From assembly GCF_000803645.1 (NCBI RefSeq), contig NZ_CP009122.1:2828501-2892500 (forward strand): a stretch of 64,000 nucleotides of DNA, given 5' to 3'. Source of the DNA: Sphingopyxis fribergensis. Lineage in GTDB: Bacteria > Pseudomonadota > Alphaproteobacteria > Sphingomonadales > Sphingomonadaceae. The notes beneath the pieces were generated by a model. That model did no database searches. It was not told the DNA's origin and worked only from the letters and a program-made list of their open reading frames with translations. Positions 1 to 10,535 of the stretch are shown one piece after another. The position numbers and the translations under genes are program-made. Positions within the stretch are counted from its first letter, which is position 1. Each line of letters starts with the position of its first letter.

Positions 1-1310
1 ATGTGCCATGTGCCCGAGGCGAATGCTGAATAGGTCTTGGAGTCCTGAACGAAGTTGTTGGTGAAGGGGCCGTTGAAGAACTGTCCTGGAGGGACCGGAA
101 AACCGCTTCCCGGCGGCGGCAGGCCGGGAACTGCCCAAAGCTGATCCTCCTGCGAATTCCAGTGGCTGTCGAGATAGTAAAGGCCCGCCATATATTCGAG
201 CGCGTCGCCGGTGGGCGATTGGATACGCAGTTCCTGAGAAAGCTGCGAATATTTCTCGTTACGCACAAAGTTGATCGCGTCGTCCTTGTTAAAATCGAGA
301 TCGTCAAGATTGTAGAGATTGTAGGCGACGTAGGATGTCTGCGAAACGAGCGTATGGTCGCCTAATTCGAGTTCGGCTTTCAGGCTTGCAATGTGCGACC
401 TGGTCCGATGGTAGGCATCGCCGTTCTTCGTCATGCTGGTATAATGGAGTAAGGGCCCGCGGAGCGTCCCCGGTCCATATTCCGGGGGGATATTGCCGAC
501 GAGATGATAGCTGGCGCCGATCTGGATATTATTCGAATATTGGTAGGATCCCGTCAGCTTGAGCGTGTTCGTGACCTCGGCCCGCAACGTCGCGCGCAGT
601 CCGAAGTCCTTGTGCTGCGGGCCCTGATGACCATTGATGGCGTTCCGAACCCATCCGTCTAGATCATTATAATGAGCCGCCACACGAACGCCGACATTAT
701 CGTTGAGCGGCACATTCGCGACCCCGTCGAACGTATATCCGCCCCGTTCCAGTTCGTATGCCGCACGCGCTTCGAAACCGAGATCCTGGGTTGGCTGGCG
801 CGACACGATGCTGATCGCGCCGATGCTCGCATTCTTTCCCAGCAGCGTCGATTGCGTACCCTTTATGAACTCGATGCGATCGGTATCGAAAAAGGACGTC
901 GAGTAGAGCCGCCCCTTTCCGAGAAAGACACCGTCGGTGAAGACCGCGACAGATTGCTCGAACGCTTGCGGCCTGGCTGACGATCCAAGTCCGCGAATTG
1001 TCAGCGCCAAACCGTCATCGGGAGCTCGCGAGAAGACCATGCCGGGGACAAGGTCGGCAACCTGGAAGAGATCCTTGATGCCCTCTTGCGCTATCTGGTC
1101 CCCTCCGACCGCGAGCACGGTAACCGGGATATCCTGGATCGACTCACTGCGTTTTTGCGCTGTCACGACGATATCGGTTAGGCCCGATGTCTCGGTCTCA
1201 GCGATATTCGCGATCGGTGCTTGCGGCGCGACGTCCTGCGCGGCCGCGGCATTACAAATTCCGAGAGTCCCCAGTGCAGTGGTCCAATACAGCCAACGTC
1301 CGTTTTGCAT
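1..1310 (-). CDS. TonB-dependent receptor, partial (C-terminus off the left edge)
   Basis: Reading leftward from the ATG at 1310 gives an uninterrupted frame to the window edge (about 436 residues). It opens with a signal peptide ending near NAAAAQ, then a TonB-box/start of plug (DIVVTAQKR at about residues 47-55), IPVTVLAVGG and the plug motifs RGLG and FTDGVFLGKGR, followed by beta-barrel strands. The family imports large or scarce substrates across the outer membrane using TonB energy. The plug phrases (FEQSVAVFTDGV, KGTQSTLLGKNASIGAI) are typical of the receptors that are numerous in sphingomonads. No downstream gene is visible, so the substrate cannot be guessed. An AT-rich leader precedes the start. 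The family call is secure, the specificity unknown. Confidence 0.9.
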   Translation of the reverse strand, partial: MQNGRWLYWTTALGTLGICNAAAAQDVAPQAPIANIAETETSGLTDIVVTAQKRSESIQDIPVTVLAVGGDQIAQEGIKDLFQVADLVPGMVFSRAPDDGLALTIRGLGSSARPQAFEQSVAVFTDGVFLGKGRLYSTSFFDTDRIEFIKGTQSTLLGKNASIGAISIVSRQPTQDLGFEARAAYELERGGYTFDGVANVPLNDNVGVRVAAHYNDLDGWVRNAINGHQGPQHKDFGLRATLRAEVTNTLKLTGSYQYSNNIQIGASYHLVGNIPPEYGPGTLRGPLLHYTSMTKNGDAYHRTRSHIASLKAELELGDHTLVSQTSYVAYNLYNLDDLDFNKDDAINFVRNEKYSQLSQELRIQSPTGDALEYMAGLYYLDSHWNSQEDQLWAVPGLPPPGSGFPVPPGQFFNGPFTNNFVQDSKTYSAFASGTWH

Positions 1311-1903
1311 ATCTTCACCCCCTTGTGAAAGAGCGCAATATATTGCACTCGAAAATAAAAAATGCTCCGCCCGCAAATTTAATATTGTTTTTTATTGCCG
1401 TAATTATTTTCAGAGAATGCTAAATTGTGACCGTAATACATAATAATGCACGGATTATTGCTTCAGATTTTTTCAAATCTGATTTCAATTTATTGAATAT
1501 ACGCGCCTGACGAGCGCCGATTTGGTCACCTTAGTCGGGATGTCGAAAGAGGAAAGACAGCCATTTCGGAACCCATCGTTCACCAATCTAGACGATCGAA
1601 TGCGAACTGAGGGCAGCCGGCCGCCGCTCGTTATAGCTGTACCGGTCGCCAAAAGGACCACAGCGACGCCGCCAGCGAGGCGCTCGCGACCAATGACCCG
1701 GACGTTTTCCGCGCGCGCGTGAAAACAAAAAAGGCGACGCACGACTTGCGGGACGAGGCTTTCTGAAAAGCCCGCAGGTGGATGCAACGTGACCGTATCG
1801 AACGCCCGTTCAGTCGGGCTCATGCCTCGAAGGCGCTATCCAAGTCCGGCGCGCCGTATCGGTCAACCGCGCCGACGCCGTCTGCGACCAGGGATATATC
1901 GGA
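1311..1903. other. Intergenic region between receptor and response regulator
   Basis: About 590 bases with no convincing gene. The first 180 bases next to the receptor start are markedly AT-rich compared with the surrounding sequence and probably hold its promoter. Small open frames on both strands have no family features and no good ribosome-binding site. Confidence 0.5.
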
Positions 1904-2269
1904 CTAGCCTATCGCCTTTTCGATCGCAGCCAGCAGACCATCTGGATCCACCGGCTTCGCAAAAAAGGCCACCGCCCCTCCCTTTTCGGCCTGTTCACGG
2001 ACGGTATTGGTTGGATAAGCCGTCACGAGGATCAACGGCAGGTTCCAGCCACGACGCGCAATTTCGGCCTGCAGTTCAAGTCCCGTCATCCCAGGCATAT
2101 GAAGGTCGGTTACGACACAGGCCAGCGCGCCTTCCATGCCCGCCGCCAGCATCGCTTCTGCGCTGGCGAAAGAATGAGGGATCATCCTTGCTGATCGGAG
2201 CAAGCTGTCGAGACTACCGCGAACGTCGGGGTCGTCATCGACAATCGCAATGGCGGGAAAAACGGACAC
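1904..2269 (-). CDS. Single-domain response regulator (CheY-like receiver)
   Basis: 121 residues forming only a receiver domain: acidic pocket VDDD at residues 10-13, phospho-acceptor Asp55 in VVTDLHMPG, the conserved Thr/Ala switch region LVTAYP and Lys in FAKPVD. There is no output domain, so it should act as a phosphate relay, sink or protein-binding switch. It is the last gene of a four-gene minus-strand run with two kinases and a FixJ-like regulator, 86 bases after the latter. It resembles the stand-alone receivers that sit beside FixLJ-type pairs in alphaproteobacteria. Its exact partner is inferred from position only. Confidence 0.88.
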   Translation of the reverse strand: MSVFPAIAIVDDDPDVRGSLDSLLRSARMIPHSFASAEAMLAAGMEGALACVVTDLHMPGMTGLELQAEIARRGWNLPLILVTAYPTNTVREQAEKGGAVAFFAKPVDPDGLLAAIEKAIG

Positions 2270-2355
2270 GAACCTTGTTACTCCGACGAAATCATGGCGC
2301 GGCGACGAGAATGCGACCCCTGACTAGGCCCCCGACAAGAGCCTCGCCATCATAC

Positions 2356-2994
2356 TCACATATTAAACCGGTGGATGCTGTCATCGCGAATGCCCAATTG
2401 CTCGGCCATGCGCACCAGGTCCGCGAGCGACTGGGCCTCCATTTTTTTCATCACATTGCCCCGGTGAATCTTCACAGTGATTTCGGACAATTCCAGACGG
2501 GCCGCGATCTGCTTGTTCATCAGACCCGTGACGACTAGGCTCATCACTTCGGCTTCGCGCGGGCTCAATCTCAAAAAATCCTGCTTCAGTTTCGCGGTCG
2601 CGGTGCACATTGCGAGATATTCACGGCTCTTTGCGATCCCCTTGGCAACGGCATCGAGCAGTTGCTCGTCACTGAATGGCTTGGGAAGAAAGTCAATCGC
2701 ACCCGCCCTCATGCCCCGTACCGTCATAGGGATGTCTCCGTGGCCGGTGATAAGAATGACGGGGATCTTTCGGCCTTCCGCCACCAGCCAATCCTGAAAG
2801 TCGAGCCCGCTTTCACCCTTGAGGCGGATATCGAGAATGAGACAGGATGGAATGTCGGCCGCAGCGACCTCGCGGAATGCATGGGTCGTGTCATGGAGCG
2901 CGACGTCGAAGCCTGCCGAGCGCAACAGGCTGCCCAGCGCGCCCCGCATGCCTTCATCGTCGTCAATCACGTTGACCAATGCGTCATTCGCCAT
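2356..2994 (-). CDS. FixJ-family response regulator (receiver + LuxR-type HTH)
   Basis: 212 residues. The receiver domain (about 5-120) has the acidic cluster IDDDE, Asp55 in LILDIRL and Lys in FLPKPF. A LuxR/GerE-type helix-turn-helix follows (about 140-200: [37 protein letters not shown]). The ATG at 2994 was chosen because it overlaps the end of the upstream kinase by 11 bases, the usual translational coupling for a cognate pair, and because upstream in-frame sequence is only the kinase gene in another frame. It is probably phosphorylated by that kinase and activates transcription. Confidence 0.92.
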   Translation of the reverse strand: MANDALVNVIDDDEGMRGALGSLLRSAGFDVALHDTTHAFREVAAADIPSCLILDIRLKGESGLDFQDWLVAEGRKIPVILITGHGDIPMTVRGMRAGAIDFLPKPFSDEQLLDAVAKGIAKSREYLAMCTATAKLKQDFLRLSPREAEVMSLVVTGLMNKQIAARLELSEITVKIHRGNVMKKMEAQSLADLVRMAEQLGIRDDSIHRFNM

Positions 2995-4504
2995 GCCCGA
3001 CCTCCTGCGCGGCGACCGGCAACCTGAATCGGAAGGTCGCACCCTCATCGTCATTGTTGACCGCGGACAGCGAGCCGCCATGCTGTTCGATGATCGAGCG
3101 GCAAATCGATAGCCCCATCCCGAGTCCGGCCTTTTTTGTCGTGAAAAATGGGGCGAAAAGGCTTTCAGGATCAGTCCTGATGCCGGTGCCGCAATCGCGC
3201 ACGGCAATCATGACATCGTCCTCGTCCTGCGACGCATCGACGCACAGTTCGCGTTGATGGAGCGGGGTTTCCGCCATCGCTTGTTCAGCATTGAGCATCA
3301 GATTCATCAACACCTGCTGGATTTGCACTCGGTCGCCCGCGACCGGCGGCAATCCTTCCGGAATGCTCACGTGGATCGCGACTCCGTGGGTCTGCAGATC
3401 GCGCCGGAGAAGCGCCACTGTCTCATCGATCAACGGCGCGAGCCGGATCACGCCACGCTCAGGATCGGCCTTACGCGCCATATCGCGAATGCGTGCGATC
3501 ACGTCCGCTGCCCGCGTGCCATTGGCCGCTATCTGGTCGAGGCAATCGGACACCTCGGCTGCGTCGGGCGCTTCGCGTGCAAGCCATCGCTTACCCGATT
3601 TCGCATAGGTCACGACGGCCGAAAGCGGCTGGTTGACCTCGTGCGCTATCGTCGCCGCGAGTTGCCCCAAGGTAGTCAATCGCGACACATGGGTAAGTTC
3701 TGCCTGCGACTGCGCAAGCCGCGCCTGCGCGCGATTCCGTTCGGTGACGTCCAGCGCCATGACGAGGACACGGCGCCAATCGCCGTCGCCCGTCGGCAAG
3801 GTCACACGAACGACGACGTCGACCACCTCGCCGGTCGACGACAGGAACTGTGTCTCTTCCTCGATCGCCAAGTCTCCTCGGGCTAGCGCGGCCACGATCG
3901 TCGCGAATGTCGCTTCTGCGGCCGGCGTATAGTGAGCCGCCAAGCTCTTCCCGACAAGCGAGGCGCGGTCGGGCCAGCCAAAGAGGCGCGCGGTCGCATC
4001 ATTGGCATCGCGGACGATGGTCGACACCTTCATTCTGTCGAGGCGCGATGCGTCAAGCGCGCCTCTGCGAAGCACCGCCTCGCGGGCATCAGACCAGTCG
4101 CTTTCCCAAATCGGCAGCCCGGCGGCATTAAAGATAGTCCGGTAACGCGCCTCCGACCGTCGCCGTTCTTCGTTCGCTGCGTGATGCCGTACGCAAAGCA
4201 TTGTCGTCACCGCGATCGCGACGAGGCTAACGCCGAGCCTGATCGCGGCCGATCCTGGCGGGTCGTTCCAATGGCTGATGTAGTAGCCGCCGAAGGCGAG
4301 ACCGGCCGACAGCAGCCCTGCCGCGAGCATCAGCGTCCGGTTGTGCCCGCGAGAGACGAGCAACACCACGATGGTATAGAGGACCGCGACGGCACCCTGT
4401 AGCGGCGTCAGAACATCGAGTGCGAAGATGCCTAGCACCAGACCAAGCGCCGACGCCGCGTACAATCGTTTCGAGAGCTGCAGGCTTTCAGTATCCCCGC
4501 GCAT
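2984..4504 (-). CDS. Membrane-bound PAS sensor histidine kinase (FixL/DctB-like)
   Basis: 506 residues from ATG 4504. Three predicted membrane segments (about 14-50, 57-76, 88-106) are followed by a PAS domain (about 120-258), a HisKA dimerisation domain with phospho-acceptor His288 in [10 protein letters not shown], and an HATPase domain with the N box ([10 protein letters not shown]), G1 (DCGTGI), F box (FAPFFTTK) and G2 (GLGMGLSI). The HEVNQPL form is typical of FixL/DctB/TodS-type kinases. It overlaps the FixJ-like regulator gene, so the two form a pair. The signal cannot be told: the PAS shows no obvious haem-binding His. A longer in-frame start exists but lacks membrane character. Confidence 0.9.
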   Translation of the reverse strand: MRGDTESLQLSKRLYAASALGLVLGIFALDVLTPLQGAVAVLYTIVVLLVSRGHNRTLMLAAGLLSAGLAFGGYYISHWNDPPGSAAIRLGVSLVAIAVTTMLCVRHHAANEERRRSEARYRTIFNAAGLPIWESDWSDAREAVLRRGALDASRLDRMKVSTIVRDANDATARLFGWPDRASLVGKSLAAHYTPAAEATFATIVAALARGDLAIEEETQFLSSTGEVVDVVVRVTLPTGDGDWRRVLVMALDVTERNRAQARLAQSQAELTHVSRLTTLGQLAATIAHEVNQPLSAVVTYAKSGKRWLAREAPDAAEVSDCLDQIAANGTRAADVIARIRDMARKADPERGVIRLAPLIDETVALLRRDLQTHGVAIHVSIPEGLPPVAGDRVQIQQVLMNLMLNAEQAMAETPLHQRELCVDASQDEDDVMIAVRDCGTGIRTDPESLFAPFFTTKKAGLGMGLSICRSIIEQHGGSLSAVNNDDEGATFRFRLPVAAQEVGHGE

Positions 4505-4598
4505 CAACCCCTCCCGCAGCCGCGCCGGTGTATAGCGCCGAAGCGGATATAGGCTGGCCGAGCAGCGATGAAAGCGAAACGGCAACGACCCGAATCCC

Positions 4599-5267
4599 TT
4601 ACGCCCGCCCGGTCGACAAGGTAAATCGTGTTCCCGGAACACCGTCGTGCCATGCGTGCTGCGCCCCCAGTTTTCGTGCCATCATGTTGATGAGCCGGGT
4701 GCCGAAACCACTGCCCGCGGCCGGCGAACCGTGCGAAAATCCGCGCCCCTTGTCCGAGACTTCGAGAGAATATCCTCCGGGCTGCCGCTCGCGCAACACA
4801 ATTCGGACCGGTGCGGGCGCGCCCGGCTCATATGCATATTTGCGCGCGTTGCCGACAAGTTCGGATACGATTATGCCGACCGCGCTTGCTTCGTCGGCAG
4901 ATACCGAGACCGGCGCCGGGTCAACCGAGATGGTCCGCGAGACATCGAAGCCGCCTCCCGAATGGTCAAGATCCTGCGCGAGATCGGACAGATAGACGCC
5001 AAGGTCGACCGTATTTTTATCGCCCGTGCTGTAAAGTTGCCGGTGCACGCTGGCGATCGCACCGATCCGGTTGATCATAAGGTCGATCATCCCCCGCGCC
5101 TCGGGATCGGTAATCCGCCGCGCCTCGATGGACATGAGCGTAACCAGCAGTTGAAGATTGTTCGTTATCCGATGATTGGCCTCATCAAGGCGGCTCGGAT
5201 CGTAAGAGACGGGCGCGTATACTTTTGATGAAACGTCGATTTTTGCGGCGCAGCCAGATGTGGGCAT
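4599..5267 (-). CDS. HisKA_2-type cytosolic sensor histidine kinase
   Basis: 222 residues from the ATG at 5267, preceded by an AAAGGA ribosome-binding site. There is no input domain: the dimerisation/phosphotransfer region begins almost at once (His32 in [13 protein letters not shown]), followed by a HATPase with [11 protein letters not shown] as N box and DKGRGF and GSGFGTRLI as G boxes. This is the HisKA_2/HWE-related architecture common in alphaproteobacterial stress signalling. It lies 94 bases upstream of the membrane kinase on the same strand and probably starts the operon. With no sensor domain it may need a partner protein, or feed the single receiver at the other end of the operon. 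Confidence 0.85.
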   Translation of the reverse strand: MPTSGCAAKIDVSSKVYAPVSYDPSRLDEANHRITNNLQLLVTLMSIEARRITDPEARGMIDLMINRIGAIASVHRQLYSTGDKNTVDLGVYLSDLAQDLDHSGGGFDVSRTISVDPAPVSVSADEASAVGIIVSELVGNARKYAYEPGAPAPVRIVLRERQPGGYSLEVSDKGRGFSHGSPAAGSGFGTRLINMMARKLGAQHAWHDGVPGTRFTLSTGRA

Positions 5268-5621
5268 CGAGATATCCTTTCCGGTTCGCAGCCTCGGCTG
5301 CCTCACCGGCCGATCTCAGATCGACGCAAATTGGGCCATCATACGCAAGTTTAATAGCGTTCAGGCGAACGCTGGCCGGGAAACAATCCCCAATCAAAGA
5401 CCAAGGAGGGCTTGGAAGGGAATTGCTGAGGCCAGCAAGCCGGGATTTCAGGGCGGACAGTGGTCGAAAGTGGATCGATAAATGGCGTGGTGCCTTACCG
5501 ACGTTTGGCACTAGCGCCCTGTCCCACGTCACAGAGCAACAGTTGCGGCGCCGAAGGGCGACGACCATCGACGCAGAGGCTTCCATCCGTCTGCGCCTCA
5601 AGGTCAGTCGCCCGTCCCCGA
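5268..5621. other. Intergenic region between kinase operon and catalase
   Basis: About 350 bases without a supportable gene. It should contain the promoter of the kinase operon and the end of the catalase transcript. No clear terminator hairpin or regulator site was recognised. Confidence 0.4.
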
Positions 5622-7061
5622 TCAGATACCAAGGGCCTTTGCGACGCCCGCCCCATAAGCCGGATCGGCGCGGGTGCAATTTTCGATATGACGCCGCTTT
5701 ACCTCCTCACGCGCGTCGCCCATCGCGCGCGCGGTGTTGTCGAACAGAATTTGCTTTTGCTCGGGCGACATCAGGCGGAACAGGTTACCCGGCTGCTCAT
5801 AATGATCGTCGTCGACGCGGTGGTCCCAATGCGCTGCGGGGCCTTCGAGTGCGAGCGTCGGCTCGGCGAGCGCCGGGTCGTCGCCTATCCATTCTCCCCG
5901 GCTGTTCGGCCAATAGCTCGTCGTACCCCCGAGATTACCGTCAGTGCGCATCGCGCCGTCGCGGTGATAGCTGTGATAGGGGCATCGCGGCGCATTGACC
6001 GGGATATGGTTATGATTGACGCCGAGGCGGTAGCGCGCGGCGTCAGGATAGGAAAAGAGCCGTGCCTGTAGCATCTTGTCGGGCGAAAAGCCGATGCCGG
6101 GCACGATATTCGACGGCGAAAAGGCGGCCTGTTCAACCTCGGCGAAGAAATTGTCCGGATAACGATTGAGTTCCATCTCACCGACCTCGATGAGCGGATA
6201 GTCGCCCTTGGGCCACACCTTGGTCAGGTCGAAGGGGTTGTGTTTGTGGCTGCGCGCCTGTTCCTCGGTCATTACCTGGATGGAGAGCGTCCATTTTGGG
6301 AAATTGCCACTGTCGATCGCATCCAAAAGGTCGCGGCCATGGCTTTCGCGGTCGCCGGCGATCAGCGCCGCCGATTCAGCGTCGCTCAGATTGTCGATGC
6401 CCTGTTGGGTGCGGAAATGGAATTTGACCCACACGCGTTCGCCCGCGGCGTTGACCATTGAGTAGGTGTGACTGCCGAAGCCGTGCATGTGCCGAAAGCT
6501 TTTCGGAATGCCGCGGTCGGACATAACGATGGTCACCTGGTGCAGCGCCTCCGGCAGCAAGGTCCAGAAATCCCAATTACTATCGGCCGAGCGCAGCCCG
6601 GTGCGCGGGTCGCGTTTCACGACATGGTTAAGATCCGGAAAGCGCAGCGGATCGCGGAAGAAGAAGACCGGTGTGTTGTTCCCAACCAAGTCCCAATTGC
6701 CTTCCTCGGTATAAAATTTGATCGCGAAGCCGCGAATGTCGCGCTCGGCATCGGCGGCGCCGCGTTCGCCTGCGACAGTGGAAAAGCGCATGAAGAGGTC
6801 AGTCTTCTTGCCCATTGAGAAGATTTTCGCCTTGGTATAGCGGCTGATGTCGTGGGTGACCGTGAAGCTGCCATAAGCACCCCAGCCCTTGGCATGCATC
6901 CGTCGTTCGGGGATCACCTCGCGGTCGAAATGCGCGAGCTTCTCGATCAGCCAGATGTCGTCGAGCAACGCGGGGCCGCGCGGTCCGGCGGTCTTGATGT
7001 TGAGATTGTCGACGACGGGCGCGCCGTTGGCGAGCGTCATTCGGCGGTTGGGGTCAGTCAT
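5622..7061 (-). CDS. katA: Monofunctional haem catalase
   Basis: 479 residues, a normal length for small-subunit (clade 3) catalases that disproportionate hydrogen peroxide. Catalytic His56 lies in RRMHAKGWG, the distal Asn129 in [12 protein letters not shown], and the proximal haem-ligand Tyr near residue 339 in [12 protein letters not shown]. The NADPH-site region ([11 protein letters not shown]) is also present. A strong AGGAGAAG ribosome-binding site precedes ATG 7061. The gene is divergent from the short-chain dehydrogenase with about 510 bases between them. No OxyR gene is adjacent. The function is certain; the katA name reflects only the clade. Confidence 0.97.
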   Translation of the reverse strand: MTDPNRRMTLANGAPVVDNLNIKTAGPRGPALLDDIWLIEKLAHFDREVIPERRMHAKGWGAYGSFTVTHDISRYTKAKIFSMGKKTDLFMRFSTVAGERGAADAERDIRGFAIKFYTEEGNWDLVGNNTPVFFFRDPLRFPDLNHVVKRDPRTGLRSADSNWDFWTLLPEALHQVTIVMSDRGIPKSFRHMHGFGSHTYSMVNAAGERVWVKFHFRTQQGIDNLSDAESAALIAGDRESHGRDLLDAIDSGNFPKWTLSIQVMTEEQARSHKHNPFDLTKVWPKGDYPLIEVGEMELNRYPDNFFAEVEQAAFSPSNIVPGIGFSPDKMLQARLFSYPDAARYRLGVNHNHIPVNAPRCPYHSYHRDGAMRTDGNLGGTTSYWPNSRGEWIGDDPALAEPTLALEGPAAHWDHRVDDDHYEQPGNLFRLMSPEQKQILFDNTARAMGDAREEVKRRHIENCTRADPAYGAGVAKALGI

Positions 7062-7573
7062 GATCTTCTCCTGCGAGGGTGGGAGCGAGCGCTCCGCCGG
7101 AAATCGCCGAACGAACCGTCACGGCGGTTGGCGGAATGTTTGGAAGGCTGAAACCACGTATCGGCGGTCCGGAAATCCGGCCGGGCGAGCACGAGCCAGA
7201 GGAAACATATGACCGGCGATCGATGATGACTTCCTTGAGACATGTCATGTGCGATTTCCCATACGAGCGAGCGGCTTCCCCCCGTGCTTCGACATGGGCT
7301 GCCGGACAAATGCCTATTGCCAGCCGGCCGGGAGCTTTGGGATCATCCGAAGGGCCGGAGCGACCTATTCCATAGTCGCAATCAAATGAGGCTTCGGAGG
7401 CGGTAGGGTAGGCTTACCGGCTTGCCCGGGCAGGGTGACCGGGTCATTTTCGGCCATGATGGCAACGACTTGGTGCTATCAGCTCTGCAAATCTCGCACC
7501 TTATGCCGGCGGCAGAATTCCTTGATTACGGCCATGACTTGCCGCCGCGCGGCGACCTCCACAAGGAGCGCTC
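7062..7573. other. Divergent intergenic region (catalase / dehydrogenase)
   Basis: About 510 bases with promoters expected for both flanking genes. No protein-coding frame with family features was seen. Confidence 0.4.
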
Positions 7574-8527
7574 ATGCCAAAGATCCAGCAACCTCTCAAT
7601 TCGGGTTTCACCGCCTTCGCGACCGCCGAAGAGGTGGTGGAAGGCATCGACCTCTCGGGAAAAACAGCGATCGTTACGGGTGGATATTCGGGTCTCGGAC
7701 TCGAGAGCGCCAAACGGCTTTCGAACGCTGGTGCCTGCGTGATCGTGCCCGCCAGGGATGTTTCGAAGGCCCGCGCGCATACCGCCGACGTACCGCGTGT
7801 CACCGTCCTGCCGATGGACCTGCTGGATCGCGCCTCGGTCGACCGGTTCGCCCTGGATTTTCTCCTTTCGGGTACGCCGCTCGACATTCTGATCAACAGC
7901 GCCGGGATCATGAATCCACCCTTGTTTCGGGACGCCGACGGGAATGAAGGGCAGTTCGCCGTCAATCATCTGGGCCATTTCCGACTGGTCCAGAAATTGC
8001 TCCCGGCGCTCGAGAAATCGAGCAATGCCCGCGTCGTTTCGACCTCGTCCCGCGCTCATTTTTCTAGCCCGGTGAACTTTGAGGATCCGGCCTTTCGTGA
8101 CCGTCCTTACGATCCGATCATAGCATATGGCCAGTCGAAAACCGCCAACGCCCTGTTCGCCGTCGCGCTGGACGCGCGCTATAAAGATCGCGGAATCAGG
8201 GCCTTCTCGCTGCACCCTGGCGCCATCCTGACCGGCCTCATGCGCAACGCGCCGCGCGAAGTTCTCCAACGCCACAACATCATGGACGCGAGCGGCGCCG
8301 CGATCATCGACCCGCTGAACGACCGCAAGAGCGTGGAGCAAGGCGCCGCGACCCAAATCTGGTGCGCTGTCAGTGCGCAACTCGACGGCCTTGGCGGCAT
8401 CTATTGCGAAGATTGCGATATTGCTCCCGTCGCCGAAGAGGGCGCCACGCGAGGCGTCCAGCGATGGGCTAGCGATCCCGAACTTGCGGACCGTCTCTGG
8501 TCTCTCAGCGAAGAGCTGGTAGGCTGA
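7574..8527 (+). CDS. Short-chain dehydrogenase/reductase
   Basis: 317 residues, with the ATG at 7574 after an AAGGAGC ribosome-binding site. The Rossmann fold is shown by TGGYSGLGLES (residues 35-45), the catalytic Tyr-x-x-x-Lys by YGQSK near residue 185, and the Ser by STSSRAH. The NNAG-like strand appears as INSAGIM. It belongs to the retinol-dehydrogenase/WWOX-like subgroup that often reduces aldehydes or ketones with NADP(H); the ILINSAG to HLGHFRL stretch fits. It is a stand-alone gene beside catalase, so the substrate is unknown. Confidence 0.9.
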   Translation: MPKIQQPLNSGFTAFATAEEVVEGIDLSGKTAIVTGGYSGLGLESAKRLSNAGACVIVPARDVSKARAHTADVPRVTVLPMDLLDRASVDRFALDFLLSGTPLDILINSAGIMNPPLFRDADGNEGQFAVNHLGHFRLVQKLLPALEKSSNARVVSTSSRAHFSSPVNFEDPAFRDRPYDPIIAYGQSKTANALFAVALDARYKDRGIRAFSLHPGAILTGLMRNAPREVLQRHNIMDASGAAIIDPLNDRKSVEQGAATQIWCAVSAQLDGLGGIYCEDCDIAPVAEEGATRGVQRWASDPELADRLWSLSEELVG

Positions 8528-8689
8528 AGGTCTGGGGGGGCGCCGTGCGGGAACTATCGGCGGGAGGGTCCCCCGGTTTCGCTCGGGACTGACGGGCGGA
8601 GGGCAGTGTCGGTGTTGCCGTGGTGCCCATCTCCTCATGGCTCTCCATTCGTCGACCTCGCCTCGCCGATCGACCCTGCGTCCATTTTC

Positions 8690-9020
8690 TTCATCACGCT
8701 GAGCACCGCGCAGATCGCTCGTGGGATCGCGCTCCGCGCGCGCCTCAGCGAAATCGACCTTTCGCCGAGGCAACCGGTCGATTCCCAGCGCCAGCAAGCG
8801 CCGTTCCTTATCGCGCTTCCCTCTCGCATCCGCGAGACCGAGGGCCGGCCACTGTCCAAGTGACGGCGTTTTTCCGCTTGCCGAGCCAGCTGTAGTTGAG
8901 GCGCCAGAGCTTCGAGCCGTTCGGCCTGACGAAGAGGTGCAAACCGTCACCGTCAAACATCTTGTAAGCGCGCTCACGGGGTTCTGCGTTCGCGATCGTC
9001 GGGGCAAAGCGACTGTTCAT
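8690..9020 (-). pseudogene. Relic of a tyrosine-recombinase integrase (N-terminal part)
   Basis: The minus strand from ATG 9020 encodes about 50 residues matching the arm-binding N-terminus of P4-type integrases (IANAEPRERAYKMFDGDGLHLFV, then GSKLWRLNY). The match then jumps into another reading frame, which continues the family pattern (SLGQWPALGLADARGKRDKE, then LLALGID). The frame break is near 8860. The catalytic domain (Arg-His-Arg-Tyr) is absent. This is a dead remnant of an integrated element. No adjacent tRNA gene or attachment repeat was recognised. Confidence 0.6.
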
Positions 9021-9294
9021 AGGGGTATCGAAGAGGCGAAAACGATACCCGGCGAGATACCCTATTTATTCCCGACTGGGCCGTATCCGCCCGGATTTGA
9101 CCGGACGGCTATAGCACAAAAATGGCTGAAATCTCCCGTTTTCTGGACATCCTCGGACGCCCCCGGAAGAACAAATGGTGCCAGAAGAGGAACTGAACTG
9201 GGCATCAAAGCGGCGGAAATCCGATGCAATCAACAACGAGATACCGCTGAAACCATCATAGAAACCATCACACAATTTGGCAAGGGCTGGACGA

Positions 9295-10535
9295 CAGGGC
9301 AATCGCTTCAGATGAACGGACTGGTGTTGATTGAAGTGTTATGATTCAGACGATGCTCCATATCCTGGGAGCCATTGATGTCTGGATTGCCATCGTCGCG
9401 TTCGATACTCGATCATTTTTCTGCGCTTCGTGATCACCGGGAGCAGTGGCGGGTTCTGTATCCGCTTCGCGAGGTCTTGCTTTTAGTGCTTTGCGCGACG
9501 CTTTCGGGGATGGAAGATTTTGTCGAGATCAGGCTGTGGGGACAGCACCGGCTCGATTTTCTGACCGTTTTCTGCCGTTTGCGCACGGGATACCAGCCCA
9601 TGACACCCTTAATGATGTCATTAACGGGCTTGATCCCGAGCTGTTCAAAACCTGCTTTGCGACCTGGGTCGAGGCGCTGCGCGACGAGGCACCCGATATC
9701 ATCGCGATTGACGGCAAGACGTCGCGGCGTAGTCACGCGAGGAGCAAAGGCCGCGCGCCGCTGCACATGGTTTCAGCCTGGGCGTCGCGCCAGCGGCTGG
9801 TGCTGGGTCAGGAAGCGGTAGACGCAAAATCCAACGAGATCACCGCGATCCCGTTGCTGCTCGAACGGCTGGAACTGACCGGTGCGCTCGTCACCATCGA
9901 TGCGATCGGAACACAGGCCGCGATTGCCGAGACCATCGTGGCGCGCGGCGGAGATTATTTGCTCGCGCTGAAGGGCAACCGTCCGGCGCTGTTTGCCGAT
10001 GTCGTGGCGTTCTTTGCCGATCCGCCCACCGATATGACCCTGTCGGCGCACACGACAACCGACGCCGATCATGGCCGCATCGAAGAACGCCGCCACAGCG
10101 TCTGTCACAACACTCAATGGCTGTTTTCCGATCGTCGCTATCCTGATGAACCCCATTTTCCCCATCTCGCGATGATCGCCATGGTCGAAAACCACGTCGA
10201 ACGGGAGGGCCGCAAAAGCTCGGAACGGCGCTATTACCTCTCTTCTGTCAAACTCGATGCCCAAGCCTTCGCCGCCGCAGTCCGCGCCCATTGGGGCATC
10301 GAAAACCGGCTCCACTGGGTGCTCGACGTCGTCTTCCACGACGACCTCACAAGACTGCGAACCGGATCAGGACCCCAGAATATGGCTGTCGTCAAACACA
10401 TCGCCATGAACCTGGTGCGAAATCCAAACGACAAACACAGCCTCAAAGTCCGCAGAAAACGTGCCAATCTCGACCCGGATTACCTCGAAACACTCGTCAC
10501 TCAACGACAACCGTTAATCTGAAGCGATTCCCCTG
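9295..10535 (+). mobile_element. ISAs1-family insertion sequence, complete ends
   Basis: 1,241 bp bounded by imperfect inverted repeats of about 23 bp. The left end begins CAGGGCAATCGCTTCAGAT and the right end, read inward, CAGGGGAATCGCTTCAGAT. The flanks carry a perfect 10-bp target duplication, GGCTGGACGA, at 9285-9294 and 10536-10545. The interior carries one ISAs1-type transposase, interrupted by a frameshift. The duplication shows that it arrived by simple transposition and has not rearranged since. Confidence 0.93.
9375..10522 (+). pseudogene. ISAs1-family transposase, frameshifted
   Basis: The N-terminus reads in one frame from ATG 9375 (DHREQWRVLYPLREVLLLVL to GQHRLDF), then the rest continues in the -1 frame from about 9560 (RFLPFAHGIPAHDTLNDVI to the stop at 10522). 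The body has the DDE motifs (IIAIDGKTSR, TIDAIGTQ) and the C-terminal AHWGIENRLHWVLDVVFHDD signature of the family. No slippery heptamer was found at the junction, and this family is not known for programmed frameshifting, so the gene looks inactivated by a small indel or affected by a sequencing error. Confidence 0.85.

Noticed and set aside
1485..1823. 112-codon minus-strand frame
   Set aside because: No recognisable domain, weak start, composition like non-coding sequence.
7526..9007. A 493-codon minus-strand open frame
   Set aside because: Its lower part is antisense to the short-chain dehydrogenase. Only the segment near 8.7-8.86 kb is meaningful, as one frame of the integrase relic.
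9375..10522. Programmed -1 frameshift in the ISAs1 transposase
   Set aside because: No X-XXY-YYZ heptamer at the junction and the family is not known to use recoding. A plain indel is simpler.
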